A stretch of DNA of 35,910 nt from Deltaproteobacteria bacterium UBA2385 (GCA_002343455.1 DDSR01000221.1:1-35910); one strand, 5' to 3'; positions 8,007-17,629 are shown, counted from the first letter of the stretch. Numbers and translations are program-made. The notes: a model not told the origin generated them from the letters alone.

Positions 8007-8813
8007 ATGTTCCCGACCCTCCTCTTCCTCGCCTGCGCGCACACGACCAATCCCGCCCCTGCGCCTTCGCCTGCGCTGGTGTCGGGGCCGGTGTCGGTGC
8101 CCGCGCCTGCCGCCTCCGAGCCGGCCCCCAGCGTCGACTACGCCGCCCTGGTCGCGGCCCCCGACCGGACTGACGCCGACCGTGCGCTGGACGAGGGCCG
8201 CAAGCCCGCGCAGCTCCTGGAGGCGATCGGCGTCCAACCCGGAGACCGGGTGGCCGACCTGATGGCCGGCGGGGGCTACACCACCGAGCTGCTGGCCCGC
8301 GCCGTCGGTCCCCAGGGGCAGGTCTACGGCCAGAACAACCGCTTCGTCCTGGAGCGCTTCGCCGAGGGGCCCTGGTCCGAGCGGCTGGCCCGCCCCGTCA
8401 ACGCCCCGGTCGTCCGCCTGGACCGCGAGCTCGACGATCCCTTGGGCGAGGTGGGCGAGCTCGACATCGTCGTGATGGTGCTGTTCTACCACGACTCCGT
8501 CTGGCAGGAGGTCGACCGGCCCGCGATGAACGCCGCCATCTTCCGCGCGCTTCAGCCCGGCGGCCGCTACGTCGTGGTCGACCACAGCGCCCGCGCCGGC
8601 AGCGGCCTCGAAGACGTCGAGACCCTGCACCGCATCGACGAAGACACCGTCCGCCAGGAGATCGCCGCCGCGGGCTTCCGGCTGGTGGACAGCCCCGACT
8701 TCCTGCGCAACCCGGACGATACGCGCGACTGGAGCGCCTCACCCGGCAAGGCCGCCGAGCGGCGGGGGACCAGCGATCGTTTCGTGCTGGTCTTCGAGCG
8801 ACCGGCGGGCTGA
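8007..8813 (+). CDS. Exported lipoprotein SAM-dependent methyltransferase
   Basis: A 268-residue protein with a lipoprotein signal (MFPTLLFLAC, Cys10 as the lipidated residue), a Pro/Ala/Ser-rich tether of about 35 residues, then a class I methyltransferase fold. Motif I is VADLMAGGGYTTELL (from about residue 80), followed by a later strand LDIVVMVLFYHD and the GGRYVVVDHSAR segment. This matches the predicted exported methyltransferases of the COG4798 type, whose substrate is unknown. The ATG at 8007 was chosen because it starts the signal peptide and has GGAGAG just upstream; a longer frame from 7914 would bury the signal. A SAM enzyme outside the cytoplasm lacks an obvious cofactor supply, so its true location or activity is an open question. 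Confidence 0.85.
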   Translation: MFPTLLFLACAHTTNPAPAPSPALVSGPVSVPAPAASEPAPSVDYAALVAAPDRTDADRALDEGRKPAQLLEAIGVQPGDRVADLMAGGGYTTELLARAVGPQGQVYGQNNRFVLERFAEGPWSERLARPVNAPVVRLDRELDDPLGEVGELDIVVMVLFYHDSVWQEVDRPAMNAAIFRALQPGGRYVVVDHSARAGSGLEDVETLHRIDEDTVRQEIAAAGFRLVDSPDFLRNPDDTRDWSASPGKAAERRGTSDRFVLVFERPAG

Positions 8814-8818
8814 GGCCT

Positions 8819-9184
8819 CTACAACATCGTCAACGCCTCAGCCTCCACCGTGAACGCCGCGTCCTGCTCGCCCGTGTTGCGGGTCGAGGCGGGCTCGAAG
8901 AGCAGGATCAGCGCCTCGCCCTCGGGCTGGTGGCGCACGCCTCTGGGCACGACGCAGAGCTCGCCGGGACGCAGGCACAGGCTGCCGTCCTCGAAGTGGA
9001 TGTTCAGCTCTCCCTCCAGCACCAGGAAGAGCTCGTCCTCGTCCTGGTGTGCATGCCAGACGAAGGCGCCTTGGGTGCGAGCCAGCTTGACGAGCTGGCC
9101 GTTGAGGGCCCCGACGATGCCGGGCGTCCAGGGGGCTTGGATGTGCGCAGCTTTGTCGGCGAGCACGATCTTCTGGGGAGGCAT
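8819..9184 (-). CDS. Small single-domain cupin protein
   Basis: A 121-residue cupin. Motif 1 is GAFVWHAHQDEDELFLVLEG, with probable metal ligands His44, His46 and Glu51; motif 2 is GELCVVPRGVRH, whose final His would complete the site. Small cupins of this type may be isomerases, dioxygenases or ligand binders, and the sequence does not decide. The ATG at 9184 gives a normal-length cupin; the open frame continues upstream to 9796 only because the DNA is GC-rich. It begins 8 bases after the small lipoprotein at 9193-9597 ends, so the two are likely co-transcribed, and it converges with the methyltransferase with a 5-base gap. Confidence 0.85.
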   Translation of the reverse strand: MPPQKIVLADKAAHIQAPWTPGIVGALNGQLVKLARTQGAFVWHAHQDEDELFLVLEGELNIHFEDGSLCLRPGELCVVPRGVRHQPEGEALILLFEPASTRNTGEQDAAFTVEAEALTML

Positions 9185-9192
9185 GGGGATCC

Positions 9193-9597
9193 TCAGGTCG
9201 GATGACAGTGGTCCTGGATCGACGACAGAAGGCGCTGACAGCTCTGGTCCTGGCCCCGACCCCGCGCTTCGCAGTAGGCCAGGCGCCAGGTCACCGTCTC
9301 GGTGATCGCGTCGGTGGAGGGGACCCCATCGCAGAGGCCGGGGGTCGGCGTGGCCGCGCCGAGGCAGGTCTGGAGCCAGACCCCGTTCAGAGCATGGTAG
9401 GTGATCGCCGTGTCGGACTCCTTGGCCGAACGGGCCAGCGCCTCGGTCACACAGGCGGCCTGGTCCCTGCCCACCGCCCAGGCGGCGCCCTCGGCCTTGG
9501 CGGCGTCGCCCTGGGCCTTCAGCTCGTCGAGCTTGCCTCCGCAGGCCAGGGCGATGGGGACGAAGAGGACGAGGACGGGCAGGAGGGGGTGGCGCAT
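9193..9597 (-). CDS. Small Cys-containing lipoprotein, unknown function
   Basis: A 134-residue protein with a clear lipoprotein signal (hydrophobic stretch followed by lipobox IALAC, Cys19). The mature part begins with a short charged helix (KLDELKAQGDAAKAEG) and then carries six cysteines (C.TEAL, QTCLG, GLCDG, YCEAR, SCQRL, DHCHP) that could form disulfides in the periplasm. I do not recognise the family. It is the first gene of a probable two-gene unit with the cupin. No strong Shine-Dalgarno precedes the ATG. Confidence 0.72.
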   Translation of the reverse strand: MRHPLLPVLVLFVPIALACGGKLDELKAQGDAAKAEGAAWAVGRDQAACVTEALARSAKESDTAITYHALNGVWLQTCLGAATPTPGLCDGVPSTDAITETVTWRLAYCEARGRGQDQSCQRLLSSIQDHCHPT

Positions 9598-9700
9598 CTG
9601 GCGAGGCTATCAGAATCGAGAAGGGCGTGAACCCGCTGCGGATGCCGGTCCGTTCTCCCGGCTCCCTTCCTGCTCTCCTCCTCTCCTGCCTTCCTGATGG

Positions 9701-9730
9701 CCGGGCCCCGAGCTGCCTCGGAGCACCCGG
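9701..9730 (-). other. Nested hairpin
   Basis: Outer arms CCGGG (9701-9705) and CCCGG (9726-9730) enclose inner arms CCGAG (9708-9712) and CTCGG (9717-9721) with a CTGC loop. The strand on which it acts is unknown. No U tract follows. Confidence 0.4.
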
Positions 9731-9829
9731 TCCCGCGATCAGACGCGAGACGCCACGAACGCAGGAGAGCCGAGAGGCTGGGTCTCTGGACGCCAAGAGC
9801 AGGGAGCCGGTGCAGTTCGATAAACGTGG

Positions 9830-9882
9830 GATCTGGCCCGGCGGGCGCGATGAATCGCGCCGCTACACAGTTGTTCCAGATC
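9830..9882 (-). terminator. Composite stem-loop downstream of kinase D (possible terminator or structured RNA)
   Basis: Inner arms at 9844-9851 and 9854-9861 (GGCGCGAT / ATCGCGCC) form a nearly perfect palindrome. Outer arms GATCTGG (9830-9836) and CCAGATC (9876-9882) also pair, giving a two-tier stem. It begins about 43 bases beyond the kinase D stop, a position that suits transcript ending or 3' protection. There is no U run, so Rho-independent termination would be atypical. Confidence 0.4.
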
Positions 9883-9924
9883 ACCAGGCGCGCGCCCCAC
9901 GTCTTACCTTTGCGCGATCCCCCC

Positions 9925-12900
9925 TCACCCCAACCACCGCCGCGAGAACCGCCCCTGCTGCCCGAGCTCCTGGTCCAACTGTGCGGCGAGCTCCACACAC
10001 ACGACCCCCGGCGGACCCTCCACTCCCCCGCGCCGCCGAAGCTGCCACAGCTCCAGCCGCAACAACCGCGGCCCGTCGGCACCGAGCATGGCCTCGGCCT
10101 GGTCGAGTACCGTGGGCGTCTCCGGTGCGAGGCTGCGGCTGAGGGCGCGGGCGACGTCGAGGAGGACGCGGGCCTGGGCGGCGGGCATGGCGGGCTGGGG
10201 GGCGCGCAGGGCCTGCATGGCGGTCTGGCGTCCGGCCATGGGGTCGCGCCAGGACAGGAGGCGGGCCCGCACGCCCAGCCACTGGGCGGGGGCGGCGTCG
10301 AGGCCCTCGACGACCCCGGTGATCTCGGCGGGCAGCACCGCGGCGGCCTCGTCGAGCAGGCCGAGCTCGAGCAGGACCCGGGCCAGCGGCAGGACGGCGA
10401 GCAAGGGGCCGGCGGCGTGGCTGGCGTCGCGGGCGCGGGCCATGACGGCGCCCTCGCGGGCGAGCTGCCTGCCTTCGGCTTCGGTCCCAAGGGCGACCAG
10501 GGCGGCGGCAGCCAGACCGGTGGCCTGGATGCGCGCCTCCAGCCGGTTGCCGGCCCGGGCGACCCGCTCGGCCTCCAGCGCCCGATCGCGGGCTTCGAGC
10601 AGGCGACCGTCGGCGAGCTGGAGCTCGGCCAGCCGGAGGAGGACGGGGACGAGGCTGGCGTTCTCCTCGGTCACGCGCAGGCGGGAGGCGGCCCGGGTGA
10701 GGGAGAGCATGGCGTCGATCGGCGAGGCCGAGGCGACGCTGGCCAGGGCGATACCGGCGGTGGCCCGGGCGGCCATGCGCTCGTTGCCGGTGCCCTCGGC
10801 GACCTCCAAGACTCGCCCGAGGATGCGCACGGCGGTCTCGACCCGGCCCTGCCCGAGCTCGACCTCGGCCAGGGCGTAGCCGGCGGCGGGCCAGATCGGG
10901 TCTCCGGGCGGCAGGTGCTCGATGGCCTTGCGCAGCAGGTCCAGGGCGGGCTTCCACTCCCCTCGCGCGGCCAGGGCCAGCCCCGCGCCGGCCCGCGCCT
11001 GGGCCAGGGCGCCGACGTCGCCGACCCGCTCGGCCTCGACCAGGGCGGCCTGCCAGGCGTCCTGCGCGCCGGTCAGATCCCCCTGCCGCCAGGCGGTCTC
11101 TCCCCTCAGGGCCAGGAGCTGGGCCGAGAGCCGACGCTGCTCCTCGGCGGGGATGCTGAGGGCGGCCTCGGCCTGGATCTCGCTGGCTCGGCGCAGCAGG
11201 CGGTTGGCGCTGTCGGCCTGGCCCGCCGCGAGGCGGCGGCGTGCGGCGGAGATCAACAGCGGGAAGGCGCGGCCCAGCTCACCGGCGGCGAGCAGGTGGC
11301 GCAGGACCTCTTCGCCAGCCTGGTCGGGCCGACGGCGCCCGCGGCGGGTGATCAGCTCGGCCGCCCGTGCGTGCAGGCGGCGCAGCTCGGGGCCGGGGCA
11401 GAGCTCCAGGATGGCGTCGCGCTGGCGCTCGGAGGTGATCTGGGCGACCTCCTCCAGGCCCAGGGTCCGACGCCTCACCAGCCCGGCAGCGGCCAGCTCG
11501 TCGAGGGCGCGCGCGGCCGGCTCGGCCTCCAGCGAGGCCACCGCCCGGCCCAGCTCGGAGGGGGCCTCGACCCCCAGCACGGCGACGCCGGTCAACAGCG
11601 CCCGGGCGTCGGCAGACAGGCGCACCAGCCGCTCGTCGACCCGCGAGCGCTCCCGATCCGGGATGGGCAGGGGGTCCTCGCGCAGGGCCTCCAGATCGCG
11701 GGTGCAGCGGAGCTCGCCGGCACCGGCCTCGACCAGCCAGCCGGCGCGGACGAGGGCGGCGAGCTGCTCGACGACCGCCGCAGGCAGCCCGCCGGTGGCC
11801 TCGCAGAGCCGCTGGCCCAGGGCGGCCCCGGTCGACCCGCTGAGGCCGCGGTCGCGGAGCATGGCGGTCACCGCGCGGGCGTCCAGGGGAGCCAGCTCGA
11901 AGCGCTCGGGCACCAGGCCGGTGTCCGCCCCGCTGAGCAGGCCGGACAGTCGGCCCTTGGCCTCGCTGACGACGACGATGACCAGCAGGGGCTCGCCGTG
12001 GATGGCGATCTGGCGCCGGACGACGCGGGTCAGCAGCTCCAGCTCCATCGGCGCCAGCCGGTCGAGGTGATCGATGGCCAGGGTCCAGGGCTGGCCCGCG
12101 ATCAGGCTGGCCAGGTCGTCGGCGGGGTCGGAGAGGTCCTCCTCGGTGGAAGGCCGCGCCGGGAGCTGGGCGCGCAGCGACATCATCGGCTGCATCTTGG
12201 CCCCGTCGGCGACCGCGATGTCCCGCCCGCTGGCCCGCGCGAGGCGCACCAGCTCGGCCAGCAGGGAGCTCTTGCCGACGCCCTCGGGGCCGGTGAGGAC
12301 GAGCATGCCGCCGTCGCCCTGGGCGAGGCGGTCGAGCCGGTTCAGCAAGGTCTCGGTCAGCTCCTCCCGACCGTGCAGGGGGATCTGCCGCGGGCCCTCT
12401 CCGGCGTCGAGGGCGGCCAGCACCTGCCGCGCCGAGCCCAGCCGCTGGGCGGGGTCCTTGCGCAGCAGGTTGAGGCAGATCTCCTCCAGCCGACGCGGGA
12501 TGTGGGGGGCGATCTCGGAGGGCGGCGTCGGCGCGTGCGTCAGGTGCCGGGCGAGGTAGCCGGCGATGGTGTCGGCCTGGATCGGCTTGCGACCGGTCAG
12601 CATGACGTAGAGCACGGCCCCCAGGCTGTAGAGGTCCGAGCGGGCGTCGACCGGCTCGCCGGTGATCTGCTCGGGGGCCATGAAGGCGATCGTGCCGACC
12701 AGCCGCCCGGCCAGCGTGAGCTGGGTGGTGAACTGGCCGGGCGCCTTGACGACGCCGAAGTCGGTCAGCTTGGCGCGGCCGTCGCGGGTGACGAGCACAT
12801 TGCTGGGCTTGATGTCGCGGTGGATCAGGCCCGCGGCGTGGATGTGGGCCAGGGCCTGGCAGAGGGAGCGCAGCATGGCCTCGACCCGCTCGAAGCGGTC

Positions 12901-13236
12901 CGGCGGCGGGTCCGCCTCCCACTGCTCGACCAGGGTGCCCAGGTCGGTGCCATCGACCAGCTCCATGGCGATCCAGGGGTAGTCGCCCTGGACTCCCGCC
13001 TCGAAGACCTGGACGATGTTCTCGTCGCGCAGCTCGCGCAGGGTGAGGAATTCGCGCTGGAAGCGCCGCCCGTCGTCGGTCTCGGCCTTGCCGGGGTGGA
13101 GGATCTTGACGGCGATCATCCGACCGCGGCGATCGGTGGCCTTGTAGACGGTGGCCATCCCTCCCACGCCCAGCACCTCCCGCAGGGTGTAGGTCCCGAC
13201 CTGATCGCCGGGCAAAGGTGGGGCGTCGAGCAACAT
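9925..13236 (-). CDS. Ser/Thr protein kinase - AAA-type ATPase - TPR protein (kinase D, canonical P-loop)
   Basis: An 1103-residue paralogue of the other three kinases. Kinase motifs: GVGGMATVY (23-31), VKI lysine 44, HRDIKPSN (139-146), DFG (159-161), APE (187-189). The ATPase part starts near HGREEL (288-293) and is the only one of the four with a fully standard P-loop, GPEGVGKS (316-323), plus a Walker B segment TLAIDHLD. The C-terminal half is made of Ala/Leu-rich helices of TPR character. It begins 40 bases after kinase C ends, so the two are probably one transcript. The ATG at 13236 has no recognisable Shine-Dalgarno, which leaves open translation by re-initiation. A structured gene-free stretch follows it. 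Confidence 0.93.
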   Translation of the reverse strand: MLLDAPPLPGDQVGTYTLREVLGVGGMATVYKATDRRGRMIAVKILHPGKAETDDGRRFQREFLTLRELRDENIVQVFEAGVQGDYPWIAMELVDGTDLGTLVEQWEADPPPDRFERVEAMLRSLCQALAHIHAAGLIHRDIKPSNVLVTRDGRAKLTDFGVVKAPGQFTTQLTLAGRLVGTIAFMAPEQITGEPVDARSDLYSLGAVLYVMLTGRKPIQADTIAGYLARHLTHAPTPPSEIAPHIPRRLEEICLNLLRKDPAQRLGSARQVLAALDAGEGPRQIPLHGREELTETLLNRLDRLAQGDGGMLVLTGPEGVGKSSLLAELVRLARASGRDIAVADGAKMQPMMSLRAQLPARPSTEEDLSDPADDLASLIAGQPWTLAIDHLDRLAPMELELLTRVVRRQIAIHGEPLLVIVVVSEAKGRLSGLLSGADTGLVPERFELAPLDARAVTAMLRDRGLSGSTGAALGQRLCEATGGLPAAVVEQLAALVRAGWLVEAGAGELRCTRDLEALREDPLPIPDRERSRVDERLVRLSADARALLTGVAVLGVEAPSELGRAVASLEAEPAARALDELAAAGLVRRRTLGLEEVAQITSERQRDAILELCPGPELRRLHARAAELITRRGRRRPDQAGEEVLRHLLAAGELGRAFPLLISAARRRLAAGQADSANRLLRRASEIQAEAALSIPAEEQRRLSAQLLALRGETAWRQGDLTGAQDAWQAALVEAERVGDVGALAQARAGAGLALAARGEWKPALDLLRKAIEHLPPGDPIWPAAGYALAEVELGQGRVETAVRILGRVLEVAEGTGNERMAARATAGIALASVASASPIDAMLSLTRAASRLRVTEENASLVPVLLRLAELQLADGRLLEARDRALEAERVARAGNRLEARIQATGLAAAALVALGTEAEGRQLAREGAVMARARDASHAAGPLLAVLPLARVLLELGLLDEAAAVLPAEITGVVEGLDAAPAQWLGVRARLLSWRDPMAGRQTAMQALRAPQPAMPAAQARVLLDVARALSRSLAPETPTVLDQAEAMLGADGPRLLRLELWQLRRRGGVEGPPGVVCVELAAQLDQELGQQGRFSRRWLG

Positions 13237-13276
13237 CGCCGCGCAATGTAGCGCCTCGCGAAGCCCGGCGAGAGGC

Positions 13277-16200
13277 TCAGCCGAGGCCGGGCTGCTCGGA
13301 GAGCATCGCTTCGCCCTCCTCGCGGACCAGGTTTGCCGACAGGCTGCGGGCGAGGGCCTCGGCTACACGAAGGTGTCGGGCGGCGGCGGCCTCGTCCAGG
13401 GTGGCGCGCGCGGCGATGCGGCGGGCTTTGAGCACGTAGAGGCGGTAGCCGCAGCCCTCGGCGAGGCGCAGCGCCTCCTCCGCCAGGGAGCCGGCCTCGT
13501 CCCGATCCCCGAGCTCCTCGGCGGCGCGGGAGAGGTTCAGCAGGAAGCGGATGCGCTGGTGCGGCCACTGGCGACCGGGTGCCTGGCGCGCCGCGTCCAG
13601 CTCCCGACGGGCAGGCTCGGGCTGCCCCCGGGCATGCAGCAGGCGGGCCCGCCAGGCGTGCAGGACCGGGCCCATCCCCTCGGTGTCGTGCTCCGCGAGC
13701 AGCGGGGCGCAGGCCTCCAGCTCGACCTCGGCCCGCACGGTGTCCCGCGCGTAGAGGGCCTCGCGGACCAGCATCACCCGCGCGCTGAGCTCCTCTTCCG
13801 GGTTGCCCAGCAGCCGCTGCATGCGCACGGCCTCGGCGGCGTTCTCGCGGGCCTCGGCGAGGCGGCCGAGATCGACCAGGACCAGCGCCCGATAGCGCAG
13901 GCCCAGGGCGAGGCCGAAGCTGTGCTCGGCCTCCCGCGCCTGGGCGACGGTCAGATCGGCCAGCTCGGCCGCCTTGCGCAGGTTGCCGGTCAGGTGGTGC
14001 AGCTCGATCAGGTTGATGCGGGCGATCACCAGCCGCTCGGCGAGGCCGTACTGCTGGCAGAGCTCGACCGCCCGCTCCAGGTTGCGGCGGGCCTCGGCGG
14101 CGTCCCCCCGGCAGAGCGCGACGACGCCCAGGCCGTTGGCGCCGAGCGCTTGCATCCGCTCGTCGCCCAGGCCCTCGGCCAGGGCCAGGACCTCGACCCA
14201 GTGCTGGCGAGCGCCGTCCAGGTCGCCCTGGGCCCAGCGCAGGCCGCCCAGCTCGTACAGGGGCGGGATGCAGGCCTCGACGTCGCCGCTGGCGCGGGCC
14301 AGGCGCAGGCCGGTGTCCAGCCAGGTGCGGGCCTCGTCCAGCTCGTGGCGACGGCGGGCCAGCGCGCCCAGCTCGGTGGCGGCCCGGCTGGCCCGCAGCG
14401 CGTCCTCCCAGGAGCTGGCCAGCTCGTAGGACCGGCGCGCCTCGGCCTGGGCTTCCTCCCAGCGGCCCAGGTGGACCAGGGCGGAGGCCCGCATCTGCAG
14501 GGCCTCGGAGAGGCGGCGGTCGGCCTCGGCCAGCGGCACGAAGCCGCGCGCGCGCTGCTCGAAGCCCAGGCCGCGATCCAGGCGGACGAGGGCCTCGCCC
14601 ACCTCGCCCACCGCGGTCATGCGTCGGGCGGCCATCACCAGGAAGGGCCAGGCGATCGCCGGGTAGCCGGCGGCCTCGTAGTGGTCGGCGATGGAGACGA
14701 CGGCGGCGTCCAGGTCGTGGCGGTTGCAGACCTCCAGCGCGCGCGCCAGCTTCCCGTGCAGCTCGCGGCGGCGGGCCTCGTCCAGCTCCTCGACCATGAC
14801 GTCGGCGAGGCGATGGCGGGCCAGGGTGGAGCGCCCTCCCAGGCCCTCGCCCCACGAGACGAGGCCAGCCTTGGCGAGCTGCTGCTGGGCCTCGGCGAGG
14901 CTCTCGGCCGTGAGCGGGCCGCAGGCCTGGGCGATGACCAGGGAGTCCAGCGGCTCGCGGGCGATCGCCATCAGCTCGAGCACCTCGCGGGGGAGCCGGT
15001 CGAGGGTGGCCAGCTTGGCGAGCATCGCCTGGCGAATGGTCCCGGGGACGGGCAGCACCGCGCGGGCCACCTGGGTCTCCTCCAGGCTGAGGCGCCCCCG
15101 GCGCGCCCCGGTGCCGGGCAGGATGATGCCGCGCTCGCTCAGGGCGTGCAGCATCTGCGCCAGGAAGAGCGGGTTGCCCTCGCTGCTGGCGTGAAGGCGC
15201 TGCGCCAGGGCCCGGGGCGCGGGGCCGTCGACGACGAAGTGCAGCAGCAGCTCCTCGACCGCCGCGAGGCCCAGGGGCTCCAGGCGGACCCGATAGACCG
15301 GCAGGCCCGAGGGCAGCAGGCCGCCGGCGGGGTCGAGCATGGCCTCGATCGAGGGGGCCGGCTCGCCGGTGTCCCGGGTGAGCAGGACCAGCAGGGGGAA
15401 GCCGTCCCGCGCGGCGAGGTTGCGCAGCAGGAAGGCCAGCAGCTCCAGCGAGGAGCGGTCGATGCGCTGGGCGTCGTCGATCACCAGCAGGCGGGGGCCG
15501 TTGGCCTCGATCAGCTCACGGGTGGCGCCGGCGACGGCCCAGGGCTCGGCCGCCCGCGTGGTGTCCAGCAGGCGGGAGAGGGCCGCGGGGACCTCGAAGC
15601 CGGCCCGCGAGGCGACGGCGTCGAGCAGGGCGCGCAGACCCGACCAGGGCCGCGGATCGCCGGTGCCGCGCACCCGGGTCACGGCGAGGCCGGACCCACG
15701 GGCGAGATCGACCGCCTGGGTGACGACCCGGCTCTTGCCCATGCCGTCGGCGGCCTCGACCACCACCAGCCCGCCTCGGCTGCCCGCCGAGCCGTCCGGC
15801 GGACGGGCGCTGCCCAGGTCCAGGATGGCGTCGCGCAGCTTCACCAGCGCCGCCGCTCGACCGGCGATCGGCAGGTGGCTGGGCCCCTGGTCGATGTCGA
15901 GGCCGGGCAAGGGGCCGTCGTTGAGGGCCAGCAGCAGGTGGCGGGCCGAGGCGAACCGATCGTCGGGGCGCTTCTCCAGCAGGCGCAGACAGATCGAGTC
16001 CAGGCGATCGGGCAGGGTCGGGGCCAGCTCGCGAGGCGGCCGGGGGGCCCGGTTGAGGTGCTTGTCCAGGAAGCCGGCAAGGTTGCGCGCGTTGAACGGC
16101 CGACGGCCGGTCAGCATCAGGTAGAGCACCGCGCCCAGGGCGTAGAGATCCGCCCGGCCGTCGACGACGGCGCCGGTGATCTGCTCGGGGGCGATCCAGG

Positions 16201-16750
16201 CGACCGTCCCGACGACCTCCCCGACCTGGGTGGCGTCGACCCCGTGCTCCTTGACGACCCCGAAGTCCATCAGGCGGACCCCGCCGTCGGGCAGGATCAT
16301 CACGTTGCTGGGCGTCAGGTCGCGGTGGACGAGGCCCTGGTCATGGATGAAGGCCAGGGCCTCGGCAAGGGCCACCAGGATCCGGCTGGCCTCGGCGAAG
16401 CGCTCGGAGGGGTTCCAGCTGCGCCAGCCCTCGACGACGGAGCCGAGCTCCTCGCCCTCCAGCCGCTCGCAGGCGAACCAGGGGCGCCCCTGCCAGGTGC
16501 CGGCGTCGTAGACCCGGAGGATGTTCGGGTGGTCCAGGCGGGCCAGGGCGGCGAACTCTCGCTCCATGCGACGGGCCACTTCGTCCGCACGACCGACGGG
16601 CAGCATCAGCTTGATGGCGCGCCGTGCCCCTGAGGGCTCGTGCAGCGCGTCCAGCACACAGGCCATCCCGCCTCGCCCGATCTCACCCAAGACCCGGTAT
16701 GGACCTATGGATTCGCCAGCGCGAGGAGTATGGACGAGCAGAGGTTCCAT
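13277..16750 (-). CDS. Ser/Thr protein kinase - AAA-type ATPase - TPR protein (kinase C)
   Basis: An 1157-residue paralogue. Kinase motifs: GRGGMACV (25-32), IKL lysine 47, catalytic loop HRDLTPSN (142-149), DFG (162-164), APE (187-189). In the catalytic loop the usual lysine after HRDL is threonine (Thr146); a Ser or Thr here occurs in other myxobacterial kinases, so activity is not excluded. The ATPase part has AADGMGKS (333-340), missing the first glycine of the P-loop but keeping Lys-Ser, and an intact Walker B LLVIDDAQ. The C-terminus is a long array of helical, TPR-like repeats with ArgLeu- and Ala-rich helices. It is the promoter-proximal gene of the C-D pair and is divergent from the PP2C phosphatase across 111 bases. 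Confidence 0.93.
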   Translation of the reverse strand: MEPLLVHTPRAGESIGPYRVLGEIGRGGMACVLDALHEPSGARRAIKLMLPVGRADEVARRMEREFAALARLDHPNILRVYDAGTWQGRPWFACERLEGEELGSVVEGWRSWNPSERFAEASRILVALAEALAFIHDQGLVHRDLTPSNVMILPDGGVRLMDFGVVKEHGVDATQVGEVVGTVAWIAPEQITGAVVDGRADLYALGAVLYLMLTGRRPFNARNLAGFLDKHLNRAPRPPRELAPTLPDRLDSICLRLLEKRPDDRFASARHLLLALNDGPLPGLDIDQGPSHLPIAGRAAALVKLRDAILDLGSARPPDGSAGSRGGLVVVEAADGMGKSRVVTQAVDLARGSGLAVTRVRGTGDPRPWSGLRALLDAVASRAGFEVPAALSRLLDTTRAAEPWAVAGATRELIEANGPRLLVIDDAQRIDRSSLELLAFLLRNLAARDGFPLLVLLTRDTGEPAPSIEAMLDPAGGLLPSGLPVYRVRLEPLGLAAVEELLLHFVVDGPAPRALAQRLHASSEGNPLFLAQMLHALSERGIILPGTGARRGRLSLEETQVARAVLPVPGTIRQAMLAKLATLDRLPREVLELMAIAREPLDSLVIAQACGPLTAESLAEAQQQLAKAGLVSWGEGLGGRSTLARHRLADVMVEELDEARRRELHGKLARALEVCNRHDLDAAVVSIADHYEAAGYPAIAWPFLVMAARRMTAVGEVGEALVRLDRGLGFEQRARGFVPLAEADRRLSEALQMRASALVHLGRWEEAQAEARRSYELASSWEDALRASRAATELGALARRRHELDEARTWLDTGLRLARASGDVEACIPPLYELGGLRWAQGDLDGARQHWVEVLALAEGLGDERMQALGANGLGVVALCRGDAAEARRNLERAVELCQQYGLAERLVIARINLIELHHLTGNLRKAAELADLTVAQAREAEHSFGLALGLRYRALVLVDLGRLAEARENAAEAVRMQRLLGNPEEELSARVMLVREALYARDTVRAEVELEACAPLLAEHDTEGMGPVLHAWRARLLHARGQPEPARRELDAARQAPGRQWPHQRIRFLLNLSRAAEELGDRDEAGSLAEEALRLAEGCGYRLYVLKARRIAARATLDEAAAARHLRVAEALARSLSANLVREEGEAMLSEQPGLG

Positions 16751-16861
16751 GATGGTTGCGCGCCCATGCTAAACACCTCACCCGACAAAAGGGAAGGTTA
16801 ACGCCCAAACGGGTTCACTCCGCGCGAGCAGAGCCCTCCTCACGGAAGAACGAGGCCGACG
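16751..16861. promoter_or_regulatory. Divergent intergenic region between kinase C and PP2C phosphatase
   Basis: This 111-base gap is more AT-rich than its surroundings (for example AAACACC, ACAAAAGGG, GGTTAACGCCCAAACGGGTT) and must hold the promoters of the kinase pair and the phosphatase unless transcription starts inside genes. I could not find a convincing -35/-10 pair for either direction. The imperfect dyad around GTTAACGCCCAAACGGGTTCAC (about 16797-16818) is a possible operator. Confidence 0.35.
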
Positions 16862-17623
<762 letters not shown>

Positions 17624-17629
17624 GGCCCG

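Larger units (their letters stand above)
9598..9924. other. Gene-free region with hairpins and a polypyrimidine tract
   Basis: About 330 bases between kinase D (ending at 9925, minus) and the small lipoprotein (starting at 9597, minus). No reading frame here has a start, Shine-Dalgarno and family signature. It holds a long pyrimidine-rich run on the plus strand (about 9655-9696), a nested hairpin at 9701-9730 and a larger composite stem-loop at 9830-9882. It may contain the 3' end of the kinase C-D transcript, the promoter for the lipoprotein-cupin pair, or a small RNA. Confidence 0.6.

Noticed and set aside
373..8262. A 2629-residue open frame on the plus strand, and similar long plus frames at 9697-13251, 13373-16633 and 18715-20568
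   Set aside because: They lie antisense to real genes with clear families (kinases, MopE-repeat lipoprotein, GldG-like protein). Their translations are low-complexity Gln/Gly/Arg/Ala-rich strings with no motif. Codon bias in very GC-rich DNA leaves such frames open.
16751..16861. Classical -35/-10 promoters for kinase C and PP2C
   Set aside because: No pair with acceptable match and 16-18-base spacing was seen in either direction, so only the region itself is annotated.
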